Positions 51,110-61,234 are shown, numbered from the stretch's first letter. The stretch: DNA of 64,000 nucleotides from Paenibacillus guangzhouensis (GCF_009363075.1 NZ_CP045293.1:1-64000); one strand, 5' to 3'. Program-made: numbers and translations. Notes: generated by a model not told the origin, from the sequence alone.

Positions 51110-53195
51110 GTGAAAGGAATATTTCGAAGAATTTTGTTGACTACATTCGTCGCAACGACATTGTATGCGGGAGCTTGTTTCCCATTAATTCCGCTTATGG
51201 AAGGAACAGCGCATGCGGAGGTCGTCACGTCGGATTATGCGGCATATTTCGCTTTTGATAACAATTATACAGATCAGTCGACAAGTCAGACGACGGCAAA
51301 GCCAACTGGGAATCCAAGCTTCGTGGTTTGAAGAATTGGCAAAGCGCTCTGGCTGAATTCGACGAGTCAAGCGCGTCAGTTCGTGAACCTGGGCAAGCCA
51401 AGCCAGCTTCAATTCGGGACAGGCAGCTTCACTATTGCCTTCTGGATGAAATCACCTGGCGTAACGTCAGATCCACCGGTTATTTCCAATAAGAACTGGG
51501 TGAGCGGAAGTAATACTGGCTATGTGTTAGCGCTTAAGGATGATAAGTCATTGCTCTGGAACTACAAGACAGCCGTGGGGAATCGTGCGGATGCGCGCAT
51601 TTCGTCTGTAGCAGATGGGAAATGGCATCATATCGTTGTCTCGCATAACCGTGCTACAGGTCGCGCTGATTTCTATAAGGATGGCTCACCTGTAACATTG
51701 ACCTCTGTATCCGGCGCGCCCCTCTATCAAGGAATCGCGAGCAGCATTGATATTAGTGCGCGGACAGGAACGATTGATTCCGGGCTATCGACGATGATTG
51801 GGAACGACGGGACAGGCGCTTATGCAGAAGCTCCGAATTTCAACCTGTATATCGATGATCAAGAACGTGGGTACGATTGTCGATGCACTGGCGCAAGCAA
51901 ATCTTGCGGATGATACGCTTATTGTCCTTCTGCCTGATCATGGCGGCGGCACGGAGAATGCGAACGGCACATTAGACAGCTCGACTTCGCACGGACAGGA
52001 TTCGCCGCTTGCGACGACAATATTCTTCGCAGCCAAGGGCAAGACCGTTGCGAATAATGGGAACCAAGAGAAAGTCATTCAAGGCGGGGCAACAAAAGAT
52101 CTTGCGCAGACGGTATTATCGGCGCTTGGGGTTCAGACAACAATCGGCGATTCGAACGTGATACCGAAAATGTTCGTCGAGCAGAAGGATCAGAATCGAG
52201 CGAACGTTGGGACGTTGAAATTAACGAAGGTGACTGCCAAGGGGACAGGCGAGATGAAGGGGTACGAGCTGTCTGTGAGCGGGCTGCCAGTCGAAGCGCA
52301 AGCAGCCGACATTGTCTTGAGAACAGACCAGCTTACCGTATCGACTGTACAGCCATTGCAGCCTGGGGTTCGGGTGCTGCGGAGCGACTCATCGAATGGA
52401 GCGATCCATATCGTACTTACGGCCAGCCAAGGCATCCAAGCCGATAAGCCGTTGGTGAAGCTTATCGTGGAGGGGGCCTCTGCTGCCAGCTCGGCTGCAT
52501 TGTCCCAAGCCGTGATCGCGGATGCGCAAGGCAGAGAGACGCTGCCGAATTTCGCGACGGGTGCGAAGGAAGATGACGGTACGCCGCCTGTGACGGGACT
52601 CGCAACTTCGCTAAGTGGTGCGGTTACCATTCAGTCTGGTGCGGAATATAAATTAACGTTTTGCCTTCAAAATGTTACAAACAGTGTCTATGCACAAGAT
52701 ATTGCGGTACAGTACGATCCTGCAGCCTTTGACTTCGTGTCAGCCTTACCAGCAAAGGATACGCTCAGCATCGTTGAGAAGAAGAACGACGGTGCAGGCC
52801 ATCTTCGGTTGATCGTAGCCAGCCAAGGCGCAACAAATGGCGTATCTGGCACACAACCCGTCATACAACTTGTGTTCAAAGCGAAGGACACAACAGTCAC
52901 GAAGCAGGTAACATTTACCGTTCAGCAAGCCACCCTTGCCAATGAAGAAGGCATGGAGTTAAGTGCTGCGGCCTCCACGCTGCTTGCCCAGGTGATTCCG
53001 CAAATTGTAGGCAAACCGGGCGACATGAACAATGACGGCAAATACTCCATCGGTGACCTTGCGATCATCGCAGCGAATTATGGTAAGACATCGGCGAGTC
53101 CGGATTGGAGCAAAATTGCGATTGGCGATATCGATCATAACAATGTCATTGATATTGATGATCTCGCTTGGGTTGCGAATAAAATTCTTAACTAA
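51110..53195 (+). pseudogene. Decayed secreted LamG-phosphodiesterase-cohesin-dockerin protein
   Basis: A GTG start at 51110 with GGGAGG upstream opens a signal peptide (ending near AHAEV) and a LamG domain. An in-frame TGA at 51329-51331 replaces the Gly of the expected FVVGRIGKAL. The LamG domain resumes in the same frame (FGTGSFTIAFWMKSPG to PNFNLYIDD). Near 51855-51865 it is joined out of frame to the end of an alkaline-phosphatase-superfamily domain (MIKNVGTIVDALAQANLADD, LIVLLPDHGGG). A cohesin-like domain (about 52590-52990) and a C-terminal type I dockerin (PGDMNNDGKYSIGDLAIIAA and IGDIDHNNVIDIDDLAWVA) follow. Most of the phosphodiesterase core is missing, so the gene is not functional as read. 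Confidence 0.85.
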
Positions 53196-53206
53196 TCAAG
53201 AATGAA

Positions 53207-53242
53207 AAGACGCCTGCGGATGAAATGTCGCAGGCGTCTTCT
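53207..53242. terminator. Bidirectional terminator between the cohesin-dockerin pseudogene and asnB
   Basis: A perfect 12-bp stem AAGACGCCTGCG/CGCAGGCGTCTT has a 10-base loop between two convergent genes. Confidence 0.85.
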
Positions 53243-53246
53243 TGTG

Positions 53247-55091
53247 CTATCGTATACTGACTTTATACTGCCGCAGCCAAGTGTCCACTTGAATCAGGTA
53301 AGCGAATAATTGCGGGCCACTCATGAGTTGACCGAACCATGGAATGTTCGATTTAGCTTCATCCGAGGCAGCCAGCTCGCGCAGCTTCTTCACATTGATG
53401 AGCGGGAGCAGAGGGGAGGACGGATCATCGACGATTTCGAGGAACCATCGTTTGACTGCGGTGAGATAGTTCGGATTATGCGTTTTCGGATAAGGGCTTT
53501 TCTTACGTGTGATCACATCGTCCGGGACAATGCCGTGCAGCGCTTTGCGAAGAATGCCTTTCTCTCTGTCGCCAGCGGCTTTAATCTCCCACGGAATATT
53601 CCAGACATATTGAACAAGGCGGTGATCACAGAACGGGACGCGAACTTCAAGTCCGACGCCCATACTCATGCGATCTTTCCGATCGAGCAGGGTCGGCATG
53701 AAGCGGGTAATATTCAGATAGGACATCGTGCGCATCTTGCGCTGCTGCTCTGTCTCGCCTTGGAGATGCGGGACTTCCGCAATTGCTTGGCTGTATCGGT
53801 CACCAAGGTATGGGAGCGGTTCGATCCAGTCATGAATTTCAGGCGAGAGCAGATCCGCGCGCCAACTCGAGGCGAGTGACCAAGGGAAGGTCCCAGCATT
53901 CAACGCTTCTTCGCGATGGAACCATGGATAACCGCCGAAAATTTCATCCGCCGCCTCGCCGGAGACGGCTACGGTGATTTCTTTTTTAATTTCCTGGCAG
54001 AATAAGTATAACGATGCGTCGACATCCGCCATACCGGGTAAATCTCTTGCCTTCATCGCGGGGAGCAGCGCATCGACTACTTCAGGGGTATCGAATTGAA
54101 TCCAATGATGTTTCGTACCGAGATGTTCGCTCATCCTCCGGATCCAAGGAGCGTCAGCATTCGGCTGAAAGGTATTTGCGGTAAAATATTTGTCATTGTC
54201 GACGTAGTCCACCGAAAATGTAGCCAGCGTGCCTTTGCCCATCCGATTATTGTAGAGGACAGCAAGGGCAGTCAAGGCGCTTGAATCTAGACCGCCTGAT
54301 AGGAGCGTGCCAATCGGAACATCGGAGACGAGCTGCCGCTCAAGGGTATCCTGCAGCAATTCCCGGACGCGTGTGGCGGTTGCATCCACATCATCTTCAT
54401 GCGGAATCGCTTCGAGCTTCCAATAGACCGAAATATGCGATCCATGATGATCATAGATAAGGCAGTGTCCCGGACGAAGCTCAGAGAGCTGGCTATATAC
54501 ACCATGTCCTGGTGTTCTTGCGGGTCCGACGATGAAGATCTCCGCTAGCCCTTCGGCACGCACCACGGGTTCAATCGTTGGATGCGCGAGGATTGCCTTC
54601 GGTTCAGAACCGAAGAGGAACATGCCGTTCACTTCGGCATAGAAGAGCGGCTTCACGCCCAGACGATCGCGCGCCATGAAGAGATGCTGCTCCCGCTCAT
54701 TCCAGATCGCAAAGGCGAATATGCCATTGAACCGATCTAGACATGCTGGTCCCCATTCGATATAAGAGACGAGAAGGACTTCGGTATCGCATGACGTCTG
54801 GAATGTATGTCCCCGAGACTCCAGTTCTTTGCGCAGCTCCAATGTATTGTATAATTCGCCGTTATAGACAAGGGCATATCGATCATCTCCGGTTGTTCGA
54901 ATCATCGGCTGGGCCCCGTTCTCTGGATCGATGACGCTTAGTCGTCGATGCCCAAGGGCACAGGAGCCGGAAATCCACGTACCGGATGCGTCAGGACCGC
55001 GTTCCGACAAGGTTTCCGTCATATTTTCTAGAATGGTCGAATCCTGCGTGAGATCTTTTTGCCAGTTGATCCAACCTGTAATTCCGCACAT
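53247..55091 (-). CDS. asnB: Asparagine synthetase (glutamine-hydrolysing)
   Basis: The 614-residue protein has an N-terminal class II glutaminase with nucleophile Cys2 (MCGITGWINW, LGHRRLSVIDPENGAQPM, LVYNGELYNTLELRKELESR) and a C-terminal synthetase domain with the PP-loop LLSGGLDSSALTALA and VAVSGEAADEIFGGYPWF. It makes asparagine from aspartate, glutamine and ATP. AAGGAGATGA lies 6 bases before the ATG. Confidence 0.95.
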   Translation of the reverse strand: MCGITGWINWQKDLTQDSTILENMTETLSERGPDASGTWISGSCALGHRRLSVIDPENGAQPMIRTTGDDRYALVYNGELYNTLELRKELESRGHTFQTSCDTEVLLVSYIEWGPACLDRFNGIFAFAIWNEREQHLFMARDRLGVKPLFYAEVNGMFLFGSEPKAILAHPTIEPVVRAEGLAEIFIVGPARTPGHGVYSQLSELRPGHCLIYDHHGSHISVYWKLEAIPHEDDVDATATRVRELLQDTLERQLVSDVPIGTLLSGGLDSSALTALAVLYNNRMGKGTLATFSVDYVDNDKYFTANTFQPNADAPWIRRMSEHLGTKHHWIQFDTPEVVDALLPAMKARDLPGMADVDASLYLFCQEIKKEITVAVSGEAADEIFGGYPWFHREEALNAGTFPWSLASSWRADLLSPEIHDWIEPLPYLGDRYSQAIAEVPHLQGETEQQRKMRTMSYLNITRFMPTLLDRKDRMSMGVGLEVRVPFCDHRLVQYVWNIPWEIKAAGDREKGILRKALHGIVPDDVITRKKSPYPKTHNPNYLTAVKRWFLEIVDDPSSPLLPLINVKKLRELAASDEAKSNIPWFGQLMSGPQLFAYLIQVDTWLRQYKVSIR

Positions 55092-55270
55092 CTTCGCTCA
55101 TCTCCTTCGTGATGAAAATTCATTTTTGTTATGTCAGGTTTTTTCCGGCGACTCAGGAATGTTTCTAGGTATATGCGTCCCTGTAGAATAAAATGTATGT
55201 CCGTAAGGATACCCTATGAAAATTGGGGCGGAGGCGAATTTCGCTCGCACCAAGGTGGGAGGTGTGACGA

Positions 55271-55393
55271 GTGGCTGAGAAGTTTAAGAAGAACAAGGGT
55301 AATAAATTCGCGAATCAGGCGGAATTTGCAAGTGAAGTGGTGGCTAAGAATGTGAAGCAAGAAGCTCAGAACAATCCCAAAGACAGAATTTAA
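55271..55393 (+). CDS. Gamma-type small acid-soluble spore protein (SspE-like), 40 residues
   Basis: The short frame reads from GTG 55271: NKFANQAEFASEVVAKNVKQ followed by EAQNNPKDRI. The NxFANQAEFASE pattern and the following VKQ are typical of gamma-type SASP repeats, with a single repeat here instead of two. The protein would be an amino acid store degraded on germination. GGGAGGTG lies 6 bases before the GTG, and a terminator follows. It supports an endospore-forming host. Confidence 0.75.
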   Translation: MAEKFKKNKGNKFANQAEFASEVVAKNVKQEAQNNPKDRI

Positions 55394-55410
55394 TTGAAGT
55401 ACACAGATGA

Positions 55411-55448
55411 AAACCGGCTTACCCGTACGTAGGGGAGCTGGTTTTTTT
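55411..55448 (+). terminator. Terminator after the spore protein gene
   Basis: The stem AAACCGGCT-TACCC/GGGG-AGCTGGTTT has a short loop and is followed by TTTTTTT, 18 bases after the SASP stop. Confidence 0.82.
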
Positions 55449-55525
55449 AATGTGCAAGACAGACACCACATGCCCAGACCACGAGTAGGATGATTCGAGT
55501 ACACAGATGAAGGAGAGGGACGTAC

Positions 55526-56767
55526 ATGACAGACACGCTTCCTCCACTCGAGGATTCATCCGCGCTGCTGGAGAGATTGGGCAGGCGATACTTATTATTA
55601 AATTCAGTGAATGAAGCGGGCGTTCCGCAGCGTCCGCATTGTACTTTCCTCATCCGTAGCACGCGTCAAGACTGGACGGAAGCCAGTATTGCAGAGATTA
55701 AATCGATGAAAAAGGCGACGGATCAGCTGTTTGTGGTTCCGACAGCCTCTCATTTAGCTAATGGTCCGTATAGCATCGGCTTCCGCATCGGCGTGGATAG
55801 CTTGAACAGCGCGCTGTTGCAAGCAACAGGAGAATTTGTTGTCGTCGTACAAGATCGAATTCGTCTCTCGCCACAGTGGTTAGATCGGATGATGTGGCCT
55901 TTTCTTGATGATGAGCGCATTGGTATGACAGCCCCTTGTTCCATCTTAGAGCGAAATCAGGCAAGACGAGCGCCATGGATTGATTCGGAAGCTGCGCTGC
56001 ATGCCTATGCACGCGAACAACATGAGGCTGCATGCGGCGTCTTGCTGGGTGCAGGGTGGGTATCTGGCTGCTGTGCAATCATTCGTCGCAGCAGCTTGGA
56101 GCATGTCGGCGGTGTAGATGATCGAATTCAGCATGAAGAGCTGCAGTTCGTAGACTGGTGCTTACGAATACGCGGGCAAGGGTACAGCATCCATTATTGT
56201 ATGGATGTCTATGTGCATGCTTTGTTCGACACCTTGGATCGGTATCGTGTTGAAGATACCGGATCACAGAAGGTGTGGGAATATTTTTGCCGGAAATGGG
56301 AGATCCCAGCGCTTGTGGAGTCTGGGCAAGAATACTGGGGGCATATCGAGCAGATGGCCTCTCATCAACTACGGCAACAGCCGATGCTGCTGTTGGATCA
56401 CGTGGGGGCTGAACAACCGCTCGTGACTTGCCTCTTCAGCGTTCGTCCAGATATAGATGAAGTTGCGGAGACAGCTTGGCTCGAAGCTCTCGCCGAACAA
56501 TCTTATCCTCATACCGAGTGGATTGTGATCCGGGAAATTGTTGCTGGAGATATGGGAAAGGCCGAGGAGAGATATGGCATATTCTGTAAATATCCGGCGA
56601 TGACCGCATACGTTGTCGTGCGGGCTGGGGATACCACCGGGGCAGCGGTTCAAGCTGCGTGCAGGTTGGCTCGTGGTCGCTATATCGTTAAGCTGGATAT
56701 GGAAGAAGCCTACCCCAGTTATTATCTCGCGAATTGGGTTCATCAACGGTTCATAGAAGGCGGGTGA
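55526..56767 (+). CDS. Glycosyltransferase family 2-like protein
   Basis: The 413-residue cytoplasmic protein has GT-A features: IGVDSLNSALLQATGEFVVV, VQDRIRLSPQWLDRMMWPFL (DxD position), ERIGMTAPCSI, then AGWVSGCCAIIRRSSLEHVG and the acceptor-side LQFVDWCLRIRGQGYSIHYC. The last 120 residues contain a second GT2-like half (LVTCLFSVRPDIDEVAETAW, EQSYPHTEWIVIREIV, RGRYIVKLDMEEAYPSYYLA), so it may be a tandem or degenerate double GT. GGAGAGGGA precedes the ATG. It is 6 bases from the next gene in a two-gene operon. Confidence 0.78.
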   Translation: MTDTLPPLEDSSALLERLGRRYLLLNSVNEAGVPQRPHCTFLIRSTRQDWTEASIAEIKSMKKATDQLFVVPTASHLANGPYSIGFRIGVDSLNSALLQATGEFVVVVQDRIRLSPQWLDRMMWPFLDDERIGMTAPCSILERNQARRAPWIDSEAALHAYAREQHEAACGVLLGAGWVSGCCAIIRRSSLEHVGGVDDRIQHEELQFVDWCLRIRGQGYSIHYCMDVYVHALFDTLDRYRVEDTGSQKVWEYFCRKWEIPALVESGQEYWGHIEQMASHQLRQQPMLLLDHVGAEQPLVTCLFSVRPDIDEVAETAWLEALAEQSYPHTEWIVIREIVAGDMGKAEERYGIFCKYPAMTAYVVVRAGDTTGAAVQAACRLARGRYIVKLDMEEAYPSYYLANWVHQRFIEGG

Positions 56768-56773
56768 TTAGGG

Positions 56774-57727
56774 ATGAGGATCGAAGTGACGGTGTTCAGT
56801 GAAGAAGTTATAGGTCGCGGGGGCGATGCTGCGGATGCTGCGGATGCTGCGGATGCTGTACATTTATCCCGTCTGATTGGTCTGCTGCCGGAGGGATCAC
56901 ACTGGTCTCACTGGCAGGATACGAATCTGAAGGACCAGACGCCAGGTGAAGAGACGGAACAGAAGCAGGTCGCCATTGTGACCGATCCGATGCTCTTCCA
57001 GCAGGTTCGAAGGATGAAACCGGATCATATCATTGCCATGTTATCGCCTTGTCCGAGCGGTGTCCAGCAGGAGGAATGGTCGCTAATGCGTCAGCTGCTC
57101 TGCGCCTATGCAGATATGGTCTGCTCGGCCTCCGAGCGAATCTATCTGGAAGAATGCTTCAGGCGGGACGGCGTTTTCTATTTACATCGCAGCACAATGA
57201 TGTCATATGGCATGGGGAAGGACATGAATGGAGAAGTCATCTACTTGCGGGATGACGAGCTGATCTGGAAGCAGGCCGTTGAGCTTATGCTCGATGGCGG
57301 TGAATATATGCCGCTTATGGCCCAGCAGTGGCAATGTCGACAAGCCTGGTATGAAGCGATGCAGCGGAAGTCGAGTCCGCATGAGCTCATTCACTTCATG
57401 CAGGCTTCCTATGCGTATTTGCTGCATGAAGACGATGCCGCTAAGGCATGGATTCAGAAGGCATGTGATGTGGCTGGCATCCGGACGGCTACCGAGCAAA
57501 TTAGTCCTTATTATCATTTTCTGGCAGCGATCGCAGCTCGGAGGGGGCATGTTGCAGAAGCGCTTCATTATTATGAAGCGATGGCGCACTTGCCGCAAGA
57601 GCGTGGTCACTATGAACAGCTCGCAGCATTCTATGCACAAGGAGAAATGACCCTCCTTCGCGCGCAGGTGCTGCGGTTGAATGAGGATCACAAGTATGTG
57701 ACCGATTTGATCCGCGGTTCACGATAG
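56774..57727 (+). CDS. Glycosylation-locus protein, degenerate GT-B-like with TPR-like C-terminus
   Basis: The 317-residue protein has no confident family. Residues of about 55-175 resemble the N-terminal half of GT-B transferases (VAIVTDPMLFQQVRRMKPDH, YADMVCSASERIYLEECF). About 200-310 look like two or three TPR helices (HELIHFMQASYAYLLHEDDA, YHFLAAIAARRGHVAEALHY). Near the N-terminus a 9-base tandem repeat (56825-56860) encodes DAADAADAADAV. The end overlaps the convergent GT2-TPR gene by 9 bases. A role in the same glycosylation pathway is inferred from position. Confidence 0.7.
   Translation: MRIEVTVFSEEVIGRGGDAADAADAADAVHLSRLIGLLPEGSHWSHWQDTNLKDQTPGEETEQKQVAIVTDPMLFQQVRRMKPDHIIAMLSPCPSGVQQEEWSLMRQLLCAYADMVCSASERIYLEECFRRDGVFYLHRSTMMSYGMGKDMNGEVIYLRDDELIWKQAVELMLDGGEYMPLMAQQWQCRQAWYEAMQRKSSPHELIHFMQASYAYLLHEDDAAKAWIQKACDVAGIRTATEQISPYYHFLAAIAARRGHVAEALHYYEAMAHLPQERGHYEQLAAFYAQGEMTLLRAQVLRLNEDHKYVTDLIRGSR
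56825..56860 (+). repeat. 9-bp tandem repeat inside a coding region
   Basis: GATGCTGCG is repeated three times exactly (56825-56851), followed by a partial fourth copy GATGCTGTA. The unit is a multiple of three, so copy-number change would alter only the length of the Asp-Ala-Ala tract. Confidence 0.85.
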
Positions 57728-59692
57728 AAGGAGCAGCATCGGAAAGGTATAGGTCAGCGGGAATGCTGCCCGTGTATCGTGGTCGGCTGCCATTTGAGCC
57801 GTTAGGGAGACAAGGGCCGCATCAGGTACGGCGGAGGTTGTCATCGCAGCGGCTTCCCGTAGCCACAGATAGGACAAGCCCCATACTTTGCCTGCTGAAG
57901 CCAATGCGGCGAATGTTAAGAGTTCCGTGTGTTCTGGCGAGGACTGTCTAGCTTTTCTAGCGTTGTACAGATGACATAACTCTTGAAGTACGTGGGGTGG
58001 TGCTTGCATGAGGCCAAACACAAGGGATAACGGCAGTGCTGGTAAGGGTTCGGGTTGTTGCATTCGGTTCGATACGAGCCGCAGGAGAGAAGACCATGCC
58101 GAGATTTGAGTGGTCATCTGGAGACATTGCAGCCATTCGGCGGAATGCGCAATCGGTTGATTCCATTCATGTTCTTGGATATCAGAGGATAACAGAGTTT
58201 TAACGGCATGGGTCCATCGTGGCCCGATAGCTTCGAGGCACTGCCAAATCTGTGCCATTTCTTCCTTCGTGAAGTCCATAAGGCACTGCTGCAGAACAGC
58301 ATATTGCAGGACGAGGGGATCTGCTGCTGCGCCATTGTTCGCCATTTCCTTCAACACCTGTAAGCCCTGCGTTTCTCCTCTCTGTAAGGCTGCAATGACG
58401 CGGAATAGCGTAGCGTGCGACGGAGCTATGCCTGCCTGTAACACCTTGGCTTCGAAACGATCGATGAATGCAAGCAGAACTTCAGGCTGTCTAACGTTCA
58501 GCATAACGGGCAGTAAGTTGTGCCAACACTGCGCAGACATTGAAGCAGTTGGTGAACCATCGAGAAATGCAGGAAGCTCGGCAAGACGCTCCGATGCAGC
58601 GAGCAAGGTAACATATCGCAGCCAAGCGATGGGCTGTGCTGCAGGATAGCGCAGGGCGGCTTCGTAATGCAGCACAGCGGTCGCGAAATCAAGCCTTTGC
58701 TCACAGACAAGGGCTGCGGAGAGGTGTGTACGATATGTTCCCGTACCTGCTATTGTCGTATATCGCCGTCCTGCAGGTCCGATAGCAAGGGCTTGCTGCA
58801 GCGCCTCATAAGCGGCTGTTAAATCGCCTTGCGCCGTGAATAACTGTGCCTGAAGCTCCCATAAATCCGTAAAGTCAGGGAAGAAGTGAAGCGCTTGGTC
58901 AACTAATGTTCGCGCCTCCATGTATTCACCAGTTTCGCGGGAAGCATAGATCGTTTTAAGCCACAGATCCGATGCATAGCCGACATCCAGCGGAATTGCT
59001 TCCAATAAGGGCACAAATACACGTAGTGCTTCCTCGTAGCGTTCCTGCTGGAAATATTCCGTACCGAGGGCATAGCTCAGTTGCAATTGATTCGGGTACA
59101 GCTGCAGCGCCTTTTGGATTATGCTCAGATTCCGTTCATTTTTATGTTTCCGTTCAATGACTTCCGGTAAATAGCCATAGTGCAGAATGCGCAGGTCCGT
59201 GAATGGCACATGTCCTACTTGTTCAGCTTGGATACTCTCGTATACTTCTTCGTGGATGAGTCCGCGGAATCGGATACGAGGATCGTTACGGAACAGCCTG
59301 CATACGGCGTCTGTAGCATAACTAGGCTCGGGTGCAAGATGATAGAAGTTCACGAGCTGGAGAGACCAGCCTGCGACATCGTCGTGACTCATGAGTAGCC
59401 GCAGTTGTTCCGGCGTCCAATCATCGCAACGCTCATCGGCGTCGAGAACAAGAATCCAAGGTGCCGTCGCAACGGATAGCCCGATATTCCGCATGGCTGC
59501 AAAATCGTCAAGCCAGTCCGTCTCGATAAGCTGAGCGCCGTATTGTCTTGCAATCTCCTGTGTCCCATCCGTTGAGCCTGTATCGACGATAATGATCTCT
59601 GAGACCAGCCCTTGTACCGATTGGAGGCAAGCGTCCAAGTGCATCGCTTCATTTTTCGTGATCATGCAGAGGGAAAGGGGGAGTGAGGACAT
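57719..59692 (-). CDS. GT2 glycosyltransferase with C-terminal TPR array
   Basis: The 657-residue protein has an N-terminal GT-A domain (LSLCMITKNEAMHLDACLQS, EIIIVDTGSTDGTQEIARQY, and the DxD motif in WILVLDADERCDDW). A long TPR-like helical region follows from about residue 200 (YPNQLQLSYALGTEYFQQER, YEEALRVFVPLLEA, DLTAAYEALQQALAIGP). The ATG at 59692 shares its A with the TGA of the upstream gene, with AGGAGG 9 bases upstream. A TTG at 59701 is too close to that site. TPR regions in such enzymes usually hold protein acceptors, suggesting protein glycosylation. Confidence 0.88.
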   Translation of the reverse strand: MSSLPLSLCMITKNEAMHLDACLQSVQGLVSEIIIVDTGSTDGTQEIARQYGAQLIETDWLDDFAAMRNIGLSVATAPWILVLDADERCDDWTPEQLRLLMSHDDVAGWSLQLVNFYHLAPEPSYATDAVCRLFRNDPRIRFRGLIHEEVYESIQAEQVGHVPFTDLRILHYGYLPEVIERKHKNERNLSIIQKALQLYPNQLQLSYALGTEYFQQERYEEALRVFVPLLEAIPLDVGYASDLWLKTIYASRETGEYMEARTLVDQALHFFPDFTDLWELQAQLFTAQGDLTAAYEALQQALAIGPAGRRYTTIAGTGTYRTHLSAALVCEQRLDFATAVLHYEAALRYPAAQPIAWLRYVTLLAASERLAELPAFLDGSPTASMSAQCWHNLLPVMLNVRQPEVLLAFIDRFEAKVLQAGIAPSHATLFRVIAALQRGETQGLQVLKEMANNGAAADPLVLQYAVLQQCLMDFTKEEMAQIWQCLEAIGPRWTHAVKTLLSSDIQEHEWNQPIAHSAEWLQCLQMTTQISAWSSLLRLVSNRMQQPEPLPALPLSLVFGLMQAPPHVLQELCHLYNARKARQSSPEHTELLTFAALASAGKVWGLSYLWLREAAAMTTSAVPDAALVSLTAQMAADHDTRAAFPLTYTFPMLLLLS

Positions 59693-61221
59693 CAGGACCA
59701 ACCTCCTAACGGGAGAAATGGAAGGGATAAGCGTGTGCTGCGCAGCAGCCTGTCATTGGGAGAGTCCGCTTGAAGCTCGGCAAGGCGAGCATCGGCCCAC
59801 TGCAATAAGACAACAGCAACTGCAGAAGAAGTGGATGGTTCTTCCGAACGGCGGAAGACATTGAGCTGCTGAAATGCAGCAGTTCGATTCCCGCAGCTGT
59901 ACTGCTCGATCATCGATAGAATTTCTGATGCAGGTGGATATGGCCGTATGTTGTGCAAGGACGGCGTTCGTAGCGCCTCGTAACAACCTTCGGATGCGAG
60001 AAGATCCCGAATCGGTTGCACGTCCACAGCAGGGAAGCATTCCTGCAGCTGCACGATATACTTCGCAAGACCTGTCGGCTCCTTCGCGCACTTGAATAAT
60101 CGAACGACGCGCTGCAGAGGAAGGATCCAGCTCGGGTGCCGCTCGAGTGCCTGCGTGAACCAGTGAATGGCCTGAATATCATTGTACAGATCCTCATAGC
60201 ACTGTCCGAGTGCATAGCAAGTTAAGTATGTTCCCGTACCGGATTCCGAATGAAAATGGACGGGAGGCGGACCAAGCGTTAGTGCTTCAAGCAGTACCTG
60301 TACCGCTTGTTCCGGTCTGCCCGTAAGCCGAAGACAAGTGGCTTTCTGTTCACGGAGATCGGTGTAATCGGGGTATTGGGTGATGCCTTCATCGCATACC
60401 GCGATCGCTTCCGACCAGCTCTGCAGCTGAATGCGGCAGAGAATGATATATTTAAGCACGAGATGATAATAACTCGTTAGGTCGTTCAGCTGACTGCGGG
60501 CTTGCTGTAGGAGATCAAGCGCGGGATGAAAAGCTCCAGATCGCATATGCTCCACAGCGAGGTTGAACTTAAGGAATGGATTCTGAGGATCTTCGGCTAA
60601 CGCTTCAGTAAGTAGAGATGAATTTCGTTGTACCTTATTTTTGCCTACGACCTGTTCTTTGAGATACCCGTAATGGTGAATGATGACCTCTGTCATTTGG
60701 AATACGGCATCCGGGTTATGCTGCGTGATGGATGTTGTGATCTGTTCATGGATGCGGCCAGAGAATCGATGTTCAGGCCGATTTCGGAACATGCGAATAA
60801 TTGGATTTCGAACGATCGAATCGTCTGCCGGGTTGTTGCTGCTATGATTCCAGACGTGCAGGAAGAAGCCTTCTGGCAGGTGGTGCTGCGCATAGTTGCG
60901 AAGCAGCGCATGGGAATCTTCATCTAGTCGTTCATCGGCATCGAGGAAGAGAATCCAAGAACCGGTGGCGTGCATCAGCGCAACATTTCGTGCATCTGCA
61001 AAATCATCATGCCACGCATGCTGGATGACGATGGCGCCGAATTGCTCTGCGATTAGGACTGTCTCATCGGTCGAGCCTGTATCGACAATGATAATCTCGT
61101 CTACGCTTCGAGATGCGCTCTCGAGACAGGCGGGGAGTGAGGCGGCTTCATTTTTAACAATCATGCATAAGGAGATGGTAGAGTTTCCTGTGGTCAGAGC
61201 ATTGTTCGTAGGCTGTGCCAT
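59692..61221 (-). CDS. GT2 glycosyltransferase with C-terminal TPR array
   Basis: The 509-residue protein has a GT-A domain with ISLCMIVKNEAASLPACLES, EIIIVDTGSTDETVLIAEQF and DxD in WILFLDADERLDED. A TPR-like region follows (PQNPFLKFNLAVEHMRSGAF, HPALDLLQQARSQL, YTDLREQKATCLRLTGRPEQ, AIHWFTQALERHPSW). The ATG at 61221 has GAGGAGGAG 5 bases upstream, although the frame is open upstream to 61449. It is the middle of three paralogous genes on the minus strand. Confidence 0.88.
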   Translation of the reverse strand: MAQPTNNALTTGNSTISLCMIVKNEAASLPACLESASRSVDEIIIVDTGSTDETVLIAEQFGAIVIQHAWHDDFADARNVALMHATGSWILFLDADERLDEDSHALLRNYAQHHLPEGFFLHVWNHSSNNPADDSIVRNPIIRMFRNRPEHRFSGRIHEQITTSITQHNPDAVFQMTEVIIHHYGYLKEQVVGKNKVQRNSSLLTEALAEDPQNPFLKFNLAVEHMRSGAFHPALDLLQQARSQLNDLTSYYHLVLKYIILCRIQLQSWSEAIAVCDEGITQYPDYTDLREQKATCLRLTGRPEQAVQVLLEALTLGPPPVHFHSESGTGTYLTCYALGQCYEDLYNDIQAIHWFTQALERHPSWILPLQRVVRLFKCAKEPTGLAKYIVQLQECFPAVDVQPIRDLLASEGCYEALRTPSLHNIRPYPPASEILSMIEQYSCGNRTAAFQQLNVFRRSEEPSTSSAVAVVLLQWADARLAELQADSPNDRLLRSTRLSLPFLPLGGWS

Positions 61222-61234
61222 TTGTTCTCCTCCT

